From Clavaria fumosa (lineage: Eukaryota > Basidiomycota > Agaricomycetes > Agaricales > Clavariaceae): 64,000 nt of DNA. Location of the stretch: positions 1,984,001-2,048,000 of the forward strand of contig OX637803.1 in assembly GCA_951802425.1 (NCBI GenBank). The letters run 5' to 3'. The notes under the pieces are model-generated. The model did no database searches and was not told the DNA's origin. It saw only the letters and a list, made by a program, of their open reading frames with translations. The position numbers were made by a program, and so were the translations under genes. How positions within the stretch are numbered: position 1 is the first letter of the stretch; every line of letters begins with the position of its first letter. Below, in pieces: positions 1-11,200 of the stretch.

Positions 1-198
1 TGGACAGGGCCCTTGCTCTGTGACCATTGTCAAAAGGGTGCATGGGCAACTCATTAGGAGTTGTGGAGCGACCACCTGGGACACCATTTGGGCCCCACAC
101 TACCAATAGTTTCATAGAATAAGAGTTCTATAGGTACATAAGTACCTAGAAGAGCAGCCTGAGAGGACAGGACTGTTAAGAGATCGAAGAAATCCTGA

Positions 199-3100
199 GT
201 GCCAAAGGCCCGGAATTTTATTTTACAGTGCTACAGAATGCTGGACCTAGCTGTTGCCCCCTTTGATGGGCAGAAAAGGAACTTCCGTACGTTCCTCCAA
301 TCCCTTCGCCTCCTGTTTATGGCAAACCCGACTGTCTATGCTGTGGACCTGGTGAAGGTCCTTTTTGCTCTGAGCAAAATTACTGGAGAAGGATTTGCTG
401 CAGAGTGGGCGAATATGAAGGCGGAAGAGATCCTGGGTAGTGGCGAGGCCAGAACCTGGGCAGAGTTTGTGGAGGAGATGAAGTGTGCATTCGATGACCC
501 AAATGACTGTGCGACTGCCCTTGCCAATATTGCCAGGCTGAAACAGGGTGCCATGACAGCACTGGAGTTCTTCGCGAAATTTGAGACACTGTTCCGATGG
601 GCGAAGTTGAGTGCAGAGAAGGACTCAGGAATCCTAGTCCATGGAGTTGAACCTGAGTAGGAGGTTGGTGGAGAGAATCTATGGTGTCTCCCTGATGCCA
701 GAGACATATGGAGAATGGAAGGTGCTGGCTGAGAGGCTTGATGCCCAGCAAAGGCAACTGGATGGGATACTCACGGAACAGACACTGCGACCCACCATGA
801 CCCCCACGCGACCCACCACGACCCTACTGCGACCTGCCGTGACCATTTTGCGACCTCTTGTGACCCCTCTGCTGTGTACTCCGGATGTGGCCATGGCCCA
901 AGGATGGGCCCCTGCTGATGAGAGATGTTGTTTCTGATGCCACCAGACTGGCCATGCTGTCCGTTTCTGACCCCTGCCTGATACATGTCTGCAGGTCCCA
1001 AGGGCCCAAACCTGGGCAGCACCATGTGCCCCCCAAATGGTGGAGGGATATGAGAAAGAGATTGCATGGCTCCAAGCCTGCATAGAGCTGTGTGAGAGAG
1101 AGAGGAGGACTCCCGCTGGGGAGAAGAAGTGTGCCAGCCCCCTTTCCGTCCCTGTGCCTGCTGCAAGTATACCCCAATATACTATCTTGCAGTGGAGACA
1201 TACCCGAATTGGGGCTGAGGTGAAGGAGGAAGTGAGACTGGCAGAGCGCCTAACCAGAGTGCGGCCAGAAGTGCGGAAACATGTGCCACGAGAGCTAGCC
1301 ATCCAGGTGCACTTGGAGGCTTTCAGCACTGGCAAAGGGACCACAATGAAGGCCCTTGTCGACTCAGGGTGCATTAACTGCTTCATGGATTTGGAGTGGG
1401 TGAAAGGAGTGGGACTGGAGCCATCTCTCCTGCTGAACCAAATCACCATGTATAATGTGGATGGGATGCAGAACAGGAATGGAAAGGTCCGGTATGGGAT
1501 AGAGGTGCTGGTGAGAGTTGGTGACCACCAGGAGCGGATCCACTTTCTGCTGGGAAAGACCCAGTCCCACAAGGTCATCCTTGGGCATGACTGGCTCAAG
1601 CGGCATAACCCGGATATCGACTGGCAGAAGGCAGAGCTGAGCCTTACCCGCTGCCCCCCACAGTGTTCCCCATCCCCTCGAGCCTCTGCACCCCTGAAAA
1701 CGAGTACCCTCGCATCCATGAGTGTTCTGGACACCCGTTTTCCCAACTCTGGCCCTACCCCTGATTGGCCCAGCTGCTACCCTTTGGTGTTTAGTGAAGC
1801 GAAGTGGGATGAACTTCCCTGCTCCCAACCAGACTTTGATATTAAGATCAAGTTTAAAAAGGACCCTGAGCACCTCTCTTCCAAGCTGTATTCTTTGACA
1901 CAGCAGGAGATGGTGGAGATGAACCGTTGGGTGGATGAGCAGCTTGCGTCTGGACGAATCTGGCCCTCGAAATCCCCGTATGCCAGCCCCTTCTTCTTCA
2001 AACATGAGAAGGACAAGCTGCAGCTGATCATCGACTACTCGAGGCTGAATGCACACCTGATCAAGGACAAGTACCCCCTCCCCCGCATCCGAGACACAGC
2101 GGATGTGCTTAAAGGAGCGTTGATCTACTCTAAGATTGATGCAAAGGGAGGTTTCCCATCTATGCAGGTCTGGCCCGAGCACCAGCACTGCTGCGCCTTC
2201 CTGACACCCTGTGGACTCTTCGAACCAGCTGTCATGTGGTTTGGACTGCAGAATGCCCCTGCTACCTTCCAACACTTCATGAATCATGTGTTGAGGGAGG
2301 AGATTGCAGGAGGACATGTGAGGGCCTATGTGGATGATGTCATTGTGTTTGCAGAGGACTTGGCTACACACTGGTACTGGATGGATCAGGTCTTGAGGAA
2401 GTTTGGAGAGAATGGGTTGTGTCTCAAACTCAGTAAATGCAAGTTTGAGAAGAGTGAGATCATCTTCCTGGGGATGAAGATCTCCCACAACAGACTAGAG
2501 CATGATCTGGCCAAGGGTGTGGCAGTCTGAGATTGGCCACGTCCTAAGAATGTGAAGGATGTCCAGAGGTTCAATGGGATGCTGAACTACCTCTGCCAGC
2601 ACATCCCGAATCTTTCTGCCCAGGCAAAGCCACTCTTCTGGCTGACTGGGAATGTTCCATGGAAATGGGAGGAGGAGGAGGAAGCAGCCTTCCGAGATCT
2701 CTGCCAGGCACTCGTATCGGCCCCGGTCTTGGCTCTGCCTCAGGACAAAGGGAGATGGAAGGTAGAGACAGATGCAAGCAACCTGGCAACTGGTGGAGTG
2801 CTCTCGCAGCAGCAGATGGATGGAACCTGGAGAGTTGTTGACTATATCTCCAAGGCCCTCACTGCAGCTGAGAAGAACTACGATGTGTACGACAAGGAGT
2901 TCTTGGCTGTGATTCGGGCACTTTGCGAGTGGCAAGCATACCTCATTGGAGCAGAGGAGATGATCGAGATCTGGACAGACCATGCAAACCTCCAGTACTT
3001 CCAGAAGCCCCAGAAGTTGAAGCCGAGGCAGGTTTGTTGGGTTGGAGAGCTCCAGTGCTTTGACTTTGAGATAAAGTATCACACTGGCAAGTCGAATACA

Positions 3101-4497
3101 AAGGCAGATGCACTCTCCCAGAGACTGGACTATGGAGAGATGGTGGAGGAGGATGCACCGGTGCAGGTTTTCCCAGAAACGGAAGTCCGTGTGTCATTCA
3201 CATCGGAAATGGAGACGCTACTCCAGAAAAATAGCGCGGTACACATACAGAAGCCAGAGGAGCTTGATGATGAGTGGACACAAGATCGTGCTGGACTCTG
3301 GTGAAAGGGGATAGTCACTTGGGTCCCCCTAGGAGCTCATGAGGCCATTCTCGAGTTTGAGCATGACCTCCCCGCTGCTGGACACCCTGGGCCCCAGAAG
3401 TTGAGAGCAGCACTAGTGAAGGGTTATTGGTGGCCAGACGTGGTAAAAGATGCGGATCGGTATGCCCAGGGGTGTGAGACATGCCAGCAGACGAAGCCCG
3501 ACCGTACCAAGCGTGCTGCCCCACTGCACCCCCATCTGGTGCCCGATGGTCCCTGGTCAGTGATCTCATGGGACATAGTCAGTCCCCTCCCCCTCTCCCA
3601 TGGACATAACGCCATCCTTGTTATTGTCGACAAATTCACGAAATGGACACTGCTCGAAGCGATCGGGCTCGACCTCACAGGACTTGGAGCAGTGCATCTC
3701 CTCCGGGATCGAGTGTTTCGTGACCATGGAGTCCCTCACAAGGTTGTGAGTGACCAGGGGTCCCAGTTCGTGTCCCGATTCATGAAGGAGTTCTACTCCA
3801 TGATCTGGGTAAAGGCAAATCCAAGTACTGCCTTTCATCCGCAGACTGATGGACAGACGGAATGGGCGAACCAGGAGATGGGGATCTATCTCCAGGCTTA
3901 CGTGGACCATCTCCAGGATGACTGGGAGGACAGACACCTTTCTTCCTCGATTATGGATGACACCCATGGAATGGGGGGCTCCAGCCACCTTCTGAGGTGA
4001 ACCCGGCAGCGGACAAGTGGATGGCTAAGCTCACAGAGTCCCGAAGAGCAGCCAAGGAGGCAATGGAGAAAGCAGTGGCAGCGATGAAGAAGAGCTACGA
4101 TAAAGGGAAACGCCCAAGTCAGGAGTACTCTGAGGGAGATCTGGTCTGGCTGGATACTAGAAACTTGAAGATGGACCGGCCCTGTAAAAAGCTTGACAAC
4201 AAGAGAGCAGGCCCCTTTGCAGTTGAGGAGAAGGTGGGACCTGCTGGGTATCACCTCAAGCTCCCTCGGGCCTGGTGCATCCATCAGGTCTTCAATGAGT
4301 TGCTGTTGACACCATACCACCCCCCTTCCTTCCCTTCTCAGAACCTGCCTCCCCCTCCGCCCCCTACAATTGATGATGACCACCTGGAGTATGATGTGGA
4401 GGCAATCCTTGATGTTAAGAAGGTGGGACATGGGGTGAAGTACTTGGTGAAGTGGAGGAAAACACTTGGGAGCCCCGTAGGAACCTCACTAACATAA
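199..4497 (+). pseudogene. Degenerate gag-pol of Gypsy copy A
   Basis: Gag lies at about 199-937 in two frames and holds a retrotransposon Gag segment (AEWANMKAEEILGSG). Pol begins near 1037. The protease has the active-site motif VDSG near 1360. The RT has the catalytic YVDDVIVF near 2330. RNase H carries ETDAS near 2768. Integrase has an HHCC zinc finger (HDLPAAGHPG, then CETCQQTK) at about 3363-3500 and DDE residues in WDIVSPLP, SDQGSQF and QTDGQTE. The chromodomain (YDVEAILDVKK, YLVKW) is at about 4390-4460. Breaks against copy B are TGA at 2528-2530 and 3302-3304, both CGA in B, a deletion with frameshift near 3930 that removes part of the integrase C-terminal region, and a deletion in the chromodomain near 4455. 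No functional polyprotein can be made. Confidence 0.93.
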
Positions 4498-4582
4498 CAT
4501 TGCTTCTCTGGGACTTCTTCCTCTCCCACCCCAACAAGGCCAAGCTAGCTGGTCGGGACGCCCAGCCTTAAGAGGGGGGTGA

Positions 4583-4871
4583 TGTTAGGATTGCTTATGT
4601 AAGCCATCCCAAAGTGCAGTTGTGGAGAAACTGGGGAGGGTTGTTGGAAGGTCACATGACCTGTGGCTGTGGTCAGATTACATAATTGTAAGATCACATG
4701 ACCTGGGCCTGGGCGCATCACGTGATCTGAGGGTCCAAGCGTAGGAAAGTTGGCAAGTCCCAGGGCTCTCGCTATATATACTGCATCCTTTCCATTTTTG
4801 TACTCTTTTCCCCTTATCTTAGTATTGTTGTCATGACCTTATGCTTAAGTTGTGTGAGACCCAGTCTGATA
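4583..4871 (+). repeat. 3' LTR of Gypsy copy A
   Basis: The 289-bp LTR starts TGTTAGGATTGC and ends CAGTCTGATA, like the LTRs of copies B and E. It holds a TATATATA box at about 4771-4780 and, at 4816-4826, ATCTTAGTATT. That 11-mer is the exact complement of the putative primer-binding site seen in copies B and E. U3 has several TCACATGAC or TCACGTGA motifs. Confidence 0.93.
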
Positions 4872-4975
4872 ACTGCATGAAAACTGGTTGCTTGCCCCCT
4901 TGTGGATGGTATCCCAATGAAAGCCCCAGGGACCAGAGCAACTGACAAGGATCTGGAAGAAAAGGAGAAGAAATT

Positions 4976-5262
4976 TATCAGACTGGGTCTCACACAACTT
5001 AAATGTAAGGTCATGATGACAATACTAACATAAGGGGAAAAGAGAACAAAAAAGGAAAAGCGAAGGTATATATACTGAATGCTTTGGCACTTGCCAGTGT
5101 TCCCACACTCAGACCTCTTGTGTCACATGACATGCTAAAGCCTGGGTCATGTGACCCATGCCTTAGGTAAGCCGGCTCCCATCCAGATCACATGACTTGT
5201 CTGCAATCTTCCCACAACCTTCTACTGCTACCTTTTGGTGGCTTACATAAGTGATCCTAACA
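4976..5262 (-). repeat. 3' LTR of Gypsy fragment C
   Basis: On the plus strand the 287-bp LTR runs from TATCAGACTGGG to GATCCTAACA, the inverse of the family-1 LTR ends. It is clearly diverged from the copy B LTR. The 11-mer that would pair with the primer site is changed at one position (ATGTTAGTATT on the minus strand). Confidence 0.9.
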
Positions 5263-5273
5263 TCACCCCCCTC

Positions 5274-6301
5274 TCAAGGCTGGGCATCTTGACCTGCCAG
5301 CTCTGCTTTGTTGGGGTGCTGCTGGAAGAAGTCCTTGAGCACCTGTGTGATGTTAGTGAGGTTCTGGTGAGGCTCCCAAGTGTTCTCCTCAGCTGGGTAC
5401 CCCAGCCACTTCACCAAGTACCTCACCCCATGCCCAACCTTCTTGATGTCAAGGATTGCCTCAACATCATACTCCAAGTGGTCATCCTCAATCATAGCAG
5501 GAGGTGGTGGTGGAGGATTCTGAGAGGGGAAAGAGGGGGGAAGGTACAGTGTCAACAGCAATTCGTTGAAGACTTGATGGATACACCAGGCCCAAGGGAG
5601 CTTGAGGCAATAACCAGCAGGTCCCACCTTCTCCTCAACCATGAAGGGGCCTGCATGCTTGTTGTCAAACTTTTTAGAGGGTTGGTCCATCTTCAGGTTC
5701 CTAGTGTCCAGCCAGACCAGATCTCCTTTGGAGTACTCATGACCTGGGCACTTTCCCACATCATAACTCTTCTTCATCACCACTGCAGCTTTCTCCATTG
5801 CTTCCTTGGCTGCTCTTTGGGACTCTGTGAGCTTAGCCAGCCACTCACCTGCTGCTGGGTTCACCTCTGTGGGTGGGCAGAGTCCCCCATTCCATGGGTG
5901 CTGGCCATACTTGAGGAAGAAGGGTGTCTGCCCTGTTGCTGAGTGTTTGCAGTTGTTAAGGGTGAATTCTGCAGTAGACAACCACTCAGCCCAGTCATCC
6001 TGGAGGTGATCCACATAGGCCCAGAGGTAAATCTTCATCTCCTGGTTCACCTGCTCTGTCTGCCCATCAGTCTGTGGGTGGAAAGCTGTGCTTGGGTTTG
6101 CTTTCACTCAGCCCAGTCATCCTGGAGGTGATCCACATAGGCCCAGAGGTAGATCTCTGTCTCCTGGTTTGCTTGCTCTGTCTGCCCATCAGTCTGCAGG
6201 TGGAAGGCTGTGCTTGGGTTTGCTTTCACTTGTATCATGGTCCATGATTCATGGAGTAGAACTCCTTCATGAATCAAGACACAAACTGGGATCCCTGGTC
6301 C
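5274..6301 (-). pseudogene. Integrase C-terminus plus chromodomain of fragment C
   Basis: The longest open stretch (5274-6107) encodes the end of integrase (FHPQTDGQTEQ, LSTAEFTLNN) and a chromodomain (YDVEAILDIKKVGHGVRYLVKW, read in parts) ending GQDAQP as in copy B. Beyond 6107 the frame is lost because a 122-bp segment is duplicated in tandem. The upstream integrase core continues in another frame to about 6301 and then stops matching. Confidence 0.88.
5983..6226. repeat. 122-bp tandem duplication inside fragment C
   Basis: Bases 5983-6104 are repeated at 6105-6226 with a few substitutions; both begin CACTCAGCCCAGTCATCC. The unit is not a multiple of three, so it shifts the integrase frame. 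The few differences show the duplication is not very recent. Confidence 0.9.
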
Positions 6302-6499
6302 ACCTGATGCTGCCAGATTCTTGCAAGAGTATCTTCTAATTACAATATACAGTGTACTGGCACTAGTTTTCACACCAAACATGGTTTCCATGTCTCCACA
6401 TCAACACAATGTGATTAAGGAAAATCTGAGTAGGTGCAAAGCTTGAGAATTACCTTGGGAATGCACAGTAATTTTTTTGTTAATTTTAAGGCCAGTGTA

Positions 6500-7318
6500 T
6501 CAGTTGTATGAGCAGGCAGAAAGATGAGTGCCCATTTTGCTCGAAAACCATTTGTTTTCACACTGTGGGAACAAACTGGAACACTCATTCGCCGTCACTC
6601 GAATCCGACACCTCATGCTCCCCTTCCTCTTGAGCTTGTCCTGCAGTTGCTGCCTGTGGTAACTGGGGCTTTCATGGCCGAGGTGGCTTCTTTGGCAGAT
6701 CTTTTTGCACACTCCTTCATTCTTCAGTCTCTCACACTCGACTTCCCAAGCTGCCACACTCTTCTCATGATCCTCGAGCATCGCCTTCCACTGAGCCTCA
6801 ATTGCCTCCTTGGCAGCTTTTGACACCTCCCTCCCAGCCTTTCTTCGCTCTGTCTCAGCTGTTTTTTCCACCCTCTGCTGTTCCAATGCTTGAAGCTCTT
6901 CTGAAAACGAGGTGGATGTAAGGTGACGCCTCAGACCTTGCTGAAACAAAACTGAGCAATTGTGAGCTTTCTTCTTCTCTTTTGCATGCAAGGACTCATT
7001 TTGCTTCATGAGATATGCATGCTGGATGATGAGCTGTGCCTCACAGCTCTCCTCAATGATTTCGTGAGCCCTGATGATGGTGTGAGCACGTCCAAGGGTT
7101 TCAGTGAGTTCAGCCACATGATCTTCAAGTTCTCTGCGATTCTGATACGAGGATGACGTCGGTTTGGTCAGGAGCGACCAGTCTGGTTTTGGGAGCTTGG
7201 GAAGACCTTCCAGAACAGGGTCTGGGATCTTGTCCCCATTGGCTGCTGTCATGCGAGTTTTCGAAATGAGAATGGAGCCTGAGGCTGTTGAGGAGAGACT
7301 CCCATACAACAGCCACAT
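6500..7318 (-). pseudogene. C-terminal remnant of a pogo-like (DDE_1) transposase
   Basis: The 272-residue reading frame resembles the C-terminal tail of fungal pogo/Tc1-mariner DDE_1 transposases. It has a segment with LTKPTSSSYQNRRELE, a LHAKEKKKA-like basic run, a conserved GLRRHLTS block and a charged coiled-coil (EALEAQWKAMLEDHE-like). The DNA-binding and catalytic DDE parts are absent and no terminal repeats or TA duplication were found. It is probably a transposon relic rather than a host gene. The assignment rests on family resemblance recalled from memory and is moderately sure. Confidence 0.6.
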
Positions 7319-7660
7319 CCTCTTTCAAGAACACAGGCAAGGATAAGCAACACCTTGACTGTCTTCAAAAACACACATTCTGAGCTGTCTTCCTGAGAAC
7401 TTCACCAAACTTTGAACATGTATTCATGCATACCTTGTCAGCCATCAGACCACAGGAATATGTGATTTGACAAAGTGGACTGTCTGGGGAGAGATTCTGA
7501 GATTTTTGGGAAAATAGACATGGGGAATCTGTAGTTCTGCACCAAATATTATGGGCTTTTGGATGATTGTATTAGATGTCATAAGGTGTAGTCTGATGGC
7601 TGGAATTTGCAATATAACAAATAGTCATGCTCCCAGGCCAATAACCCTAATTCCTAGTAA
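7319..7660. other. No gene seen between pogo remnant and Gypsy copy D
   Basis: About 340 bp of AT-rich sequence without a recognisable coding or repeat signature. Its last five bases, AGTAA (7656-7660), are the left target duplication of copy D. Confidence 0.6.
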
Positions 7661-8240
7661 TGTCAGTCCAGTTCCCTAACAGAAGCGAAAGGGGGAAGGT
7701 AACTCGATTTCAACATAGGGAACTACACTCATTACATGGGCACTATATATACTAGGGGAGGGGGCTGTGTAGTGGATGAGTCATAGGTAGGGGAATGAGG
7801 CTATGCGCACTGAGTCGCGTGGGATAGGGGAGGCAGTATAGGGAAAGAGATACCAAATAGGGAAGGTAGCGGCAAGGCACGGATAAGGGGAGGGTGACAG
7901 GGGAAATGCTTGGCATGGGCTCGGCTGCCCATGGGGAGACCTGGATTAGTCCTGATTAGGATAGATTATTTGATGGGAACTGTCAGAGTGGTTATTGCTG
8001 ATCCGCCTCCATCACAAATTGCAAAGCGTGAGAGAATGCAGGGGACACGGATGGGAGCACGTGATGGGCGCTTATCGCAGACCTATAGATGCCAGAGGGG
8101 GGTCACAGAGGTAGGTTTTAAGGTCGAGGGCGGGCATCTAAGGTTGCGGGTGATCATGTGACCCTATATGCATTCCTTGTTGCAAGCTCCTGGTACGCTG
8201 TGGGGTCTAGCGGTGGTGGTTTATGTAAGCAATCCTGACA
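7661..8240 (-). repeat. 3' LTR of Gypsy copy D
   Basis: This 580-bp LTR starts TGTCAG and ends CTGACA. It aligns along its length with 13262-13845 with scattered substitutions. Next to it on the element side is the purine-rich tract (minus strand GGAGGGGGCCA). Confidence 0.95.
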
Positions 8241-8266
8241 TGGCCCCCTCCTCAAGGCTGGGCATC

Positions 8267-11200
8267 TCAACCGGCTAGCCATGCCTTGTCCGGGTGTTTG
8301 ACGAAGAAGTCGTGGAGGAGAATCGTGACATTGGTAAGGTTCTGGCAGGGCTCCCAGGTGTTTTCTTCAATGGGGTAACCTAGCCACTTCACCAAGTACC
8401 TCACTCCCCGCCCTACTTTCTTCACATCTAGAATCTCTTCAATGTCATACTCCAAATGGTCGTTGTCGATGGTTGGAGGGGGTGGAGGAGGCCGGGCTTG
8501 GGAGGCGAAGGAAGGGGGGACGAACAGAGTAAGGAGTGCCTCATTAAATACATCATGGATATGCCAGGCTGGAGGTAGTTTGAGGTGGTATCTGGCTGGC
8601 CCCACCTTTTCTACAATAGCGAAGGGTCCGGCATGCTTGTTGTCGAGTTTCTTGTTTGGGTGGTCCATCTTTAGGTTACGCGTGTCTAGCCATACAAGGT
8701 TGCCCTTCTCATACTCACAACTGGCTCGCTTCCCGCTGTCGTAGCTCCTCTTCATTGCCAGTGCAGCCTTCTCCATAGCCTCTTTGGCAGCACGTCGCAA
8801 CTCTTCCAACTTCGCCATCCACTCATCAGCGGCTGGGTTCACTTCCGTCCGGGGGTGGATGCCGCCATTCCAAGGGTGTCGACTGTAGTCCAAGAAGAAG
8901 GGCATGTAACCAGTCGCAGAATGTTCCCGGTTGTTCAGTGCGAACTCCGCCATACTCAGCCACTCTGCCCAATCGTCCTGAAGATGGTCTACGTACTCCC
9001 GTAGGTAGGTTTCGATCTCTTGGTTCACCTGTTCTGTTTGTCCATCGGTCTGGGGGTGGAAAGCGGTGCTCGGATTGGCCTTTATTCCAATCATCCGGTA
9101 GAACTCCTTCATAAATCGTGAGACAAACTGCAGGCCGCAGTTGCTGACAACCTTCTGGGGAATTCCATGGTTTCGGAATACTCGGTCTTGTAATATCCAT
9201 GCTGCTCCCAGACTCGTCAGGTCGAACCCGATCGCTTCGATGAGGGTGCATTTGGTGAATTTGTCGACGATCACGAGGATAGAGTCAAACCTGCGGGATT
9301 GTGGTAGCGGCCCTACTATATCCCAACTGATCACCCACCAGGGACCGTTCGGGACTGGGTGTGGGTATAGGGGCGCAGCTAGTGTTGCCACAGCTATGAC
9401 TAGTAGCTGACTAATAGCCATAGCCATAGCTGATTGTAGCTGTAGCCTAGCTGGCAATCAGCTATGGCTACAAAGCAGCTATGACTATGGCTATTGATAT
9501 TTCCATAGCTGATAGCTGCAGCTAAGCTATGGCTAGGTTTGATGTAAAGTTTCAAGTGAAATAAGTTGAGAATAGCACTTTATCTTTCAAATATTTCACC
9601 ATTAAATGCTCTATTATCTTGTTAGCCATGCTGTAACTCACCTTTTTATCCCTGCTGTGCTGACTTTATCATTCTTAGACTTGTTGCATATGAACCAGCT
9701 TATGAACTGACAGTGACAGGGGTTGTAACTGATGATAGTAGTGGCATTGCACTATTAGTCAAAGTAGCAGTACTGCAGTGTCATGGCCACCAGGGCATTA
9801 CAGCAGTGAGAATGAACACATAATTATAATATAAGAGTTGGCAGCTAAGCTATGACTATAGTCAGCTAAACTCACTAGCTGCAGCTATGACTACAGCTAA
9901 GACAAATTGAGACCAGCTAGAGTAGTCACTAGCCGCAGCTGGTCTAGCTGGCTCGTGACTAGTCTAGCTGCGGCAACACTAGGCGCAGCGCGTTTGGTCT
10001 GATTGGGCTTGGTTCTCTGGCAACCCTCGCATCCAGCTACGTACTTCTCCATGTCTTTCACCATCTTGGGCCACCAGTAAGCTTTGAGCATTGCAGCTTT
10101 CATTTTCTTAATTCCAGGGTGTCCCACAATGGGGAGGTCGTGTTCATAGTTTAGGACCACCTCGCGCACTGTCGGGGGTATCCACATGGTGTTGTGCCTC
10201 CACCACAGCCCAAAGCGGTCCTGCATCCAGCTATCGTCGAGCTCTTCGGGTTTGGTGACATATTCCACGCTCTTTTTCTGGAGGAGCGTCTCCATCTCAG
10301 AGGTGAAGCTGATGCAGAGATCCACAGTGGAAGGGAGTATTTGGGTAGGAGCATCCTCTCCCACTGCGTCTCCATAATCAGGTCTTCGTGATAAAGTGTT
10401 GGCCTTGGTGTTGCTTTTACCAGTCCGATACTTGATCTCGAAGTTGAACTCCTGGAGCTCTCCGTACCAATGTATCTGTCATGGTTTCAGTTTCTGGGGT
10501 TTTCTGAAGTATTGGAGGTTGGCATGATCGGTCCAGATTTCGAAGGTTTCGTCCACTCCTACGAGATACGCTCTCCATTCTCTCAACACTCTGATGACCG
10601 CTAGGAGTTCCTTGTCGTAGACATTGTAGTTTTTCTCGGCTGCTGTGAGGGCCTCCGAGATGTAGTCGACGGGTCTCCAGGTGCCATCGGCTTGCAGCTG
10701 GGACAGGACTCCACCCATCGCGAGGTTGCTCACATCCGTCTCTACCTTCCACTTACCTGTGTCCTGAGGAAGAGCGAGGACTGGGGCCGAGATAAGTGCC
10801 TTTTTCAAGTCCAGGAAAGCCGTGACCTGTTCGCTCTGCCAGTACCAGGGGATATTGCCGGTGAGCTTAAACAAGGGCTTGGCTCGCGAGGACAAGCTAG
10901 GGATGAACCTCCGTAAGTGGTTGACCATTCCCAGGAAGTGCTGGAGCTCTTTAATGCTTTGGGGTTCTGGCCAGTTCTGAATAGCCTCTGCTTTGACCGG
11001 GTCGTGCTCAAGCCGATTGTGTGAGAGTCTGAGTCTGAGGTAGAATACTTCAGCCTTCTCGAACTCACACTTGCTCAGTCAGAGGCACAGCCCGTTGTCG
11101 CGGAACCTCTGTAGGACTCAGTCCATCCAGTAACAGTGGGTCACGAGGTCGTCCGCGAAGATGATGACGTCATCGATGTACGCGAGTACGTGTCCACCAG

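Larger units (their letters stand above)
1..4871 (+). mobile_element. Ty3/Gypsy chromovirus, family 1, copy A (5' end outside window)
   Basis: This is an LTR retrotransposon read on the plus strand in the order Gag, protease, reverse transcriptase, RNase H, integrase, chromodomain, polypurine tract, 3' LTR. The window opens inside its untranslated leader: bases 1-198 match the leader of copy E at about 63056-63250. The 5' LTR therefore lies outside, and the target duplication cannot be checked. A purine-rich tract at 4571-4580 directly precedes the LTR. The copy is dead: its reading frame is broken by stops, frameshifts and deletions when compared with copy B. The chromodomain places it among the chromoviruses. 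Confidence 0.95.
4976..6301 (-). mobile_element. Gypsy family 1 fragment C (3' end only)
   Basis: This minus-strand fragment consists of a 3' LTR followed upstream by the chromodomain and the C-terminal half of integrase. Similarity to copy B stops near 6301, so Gag, protease, RT and RNase H are missing. It lies tail to tail with copy A: the two 3' LTRs are separated by only 104 bp (4872-4975) of sequence without recognisable content. Confidence 0.88.
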
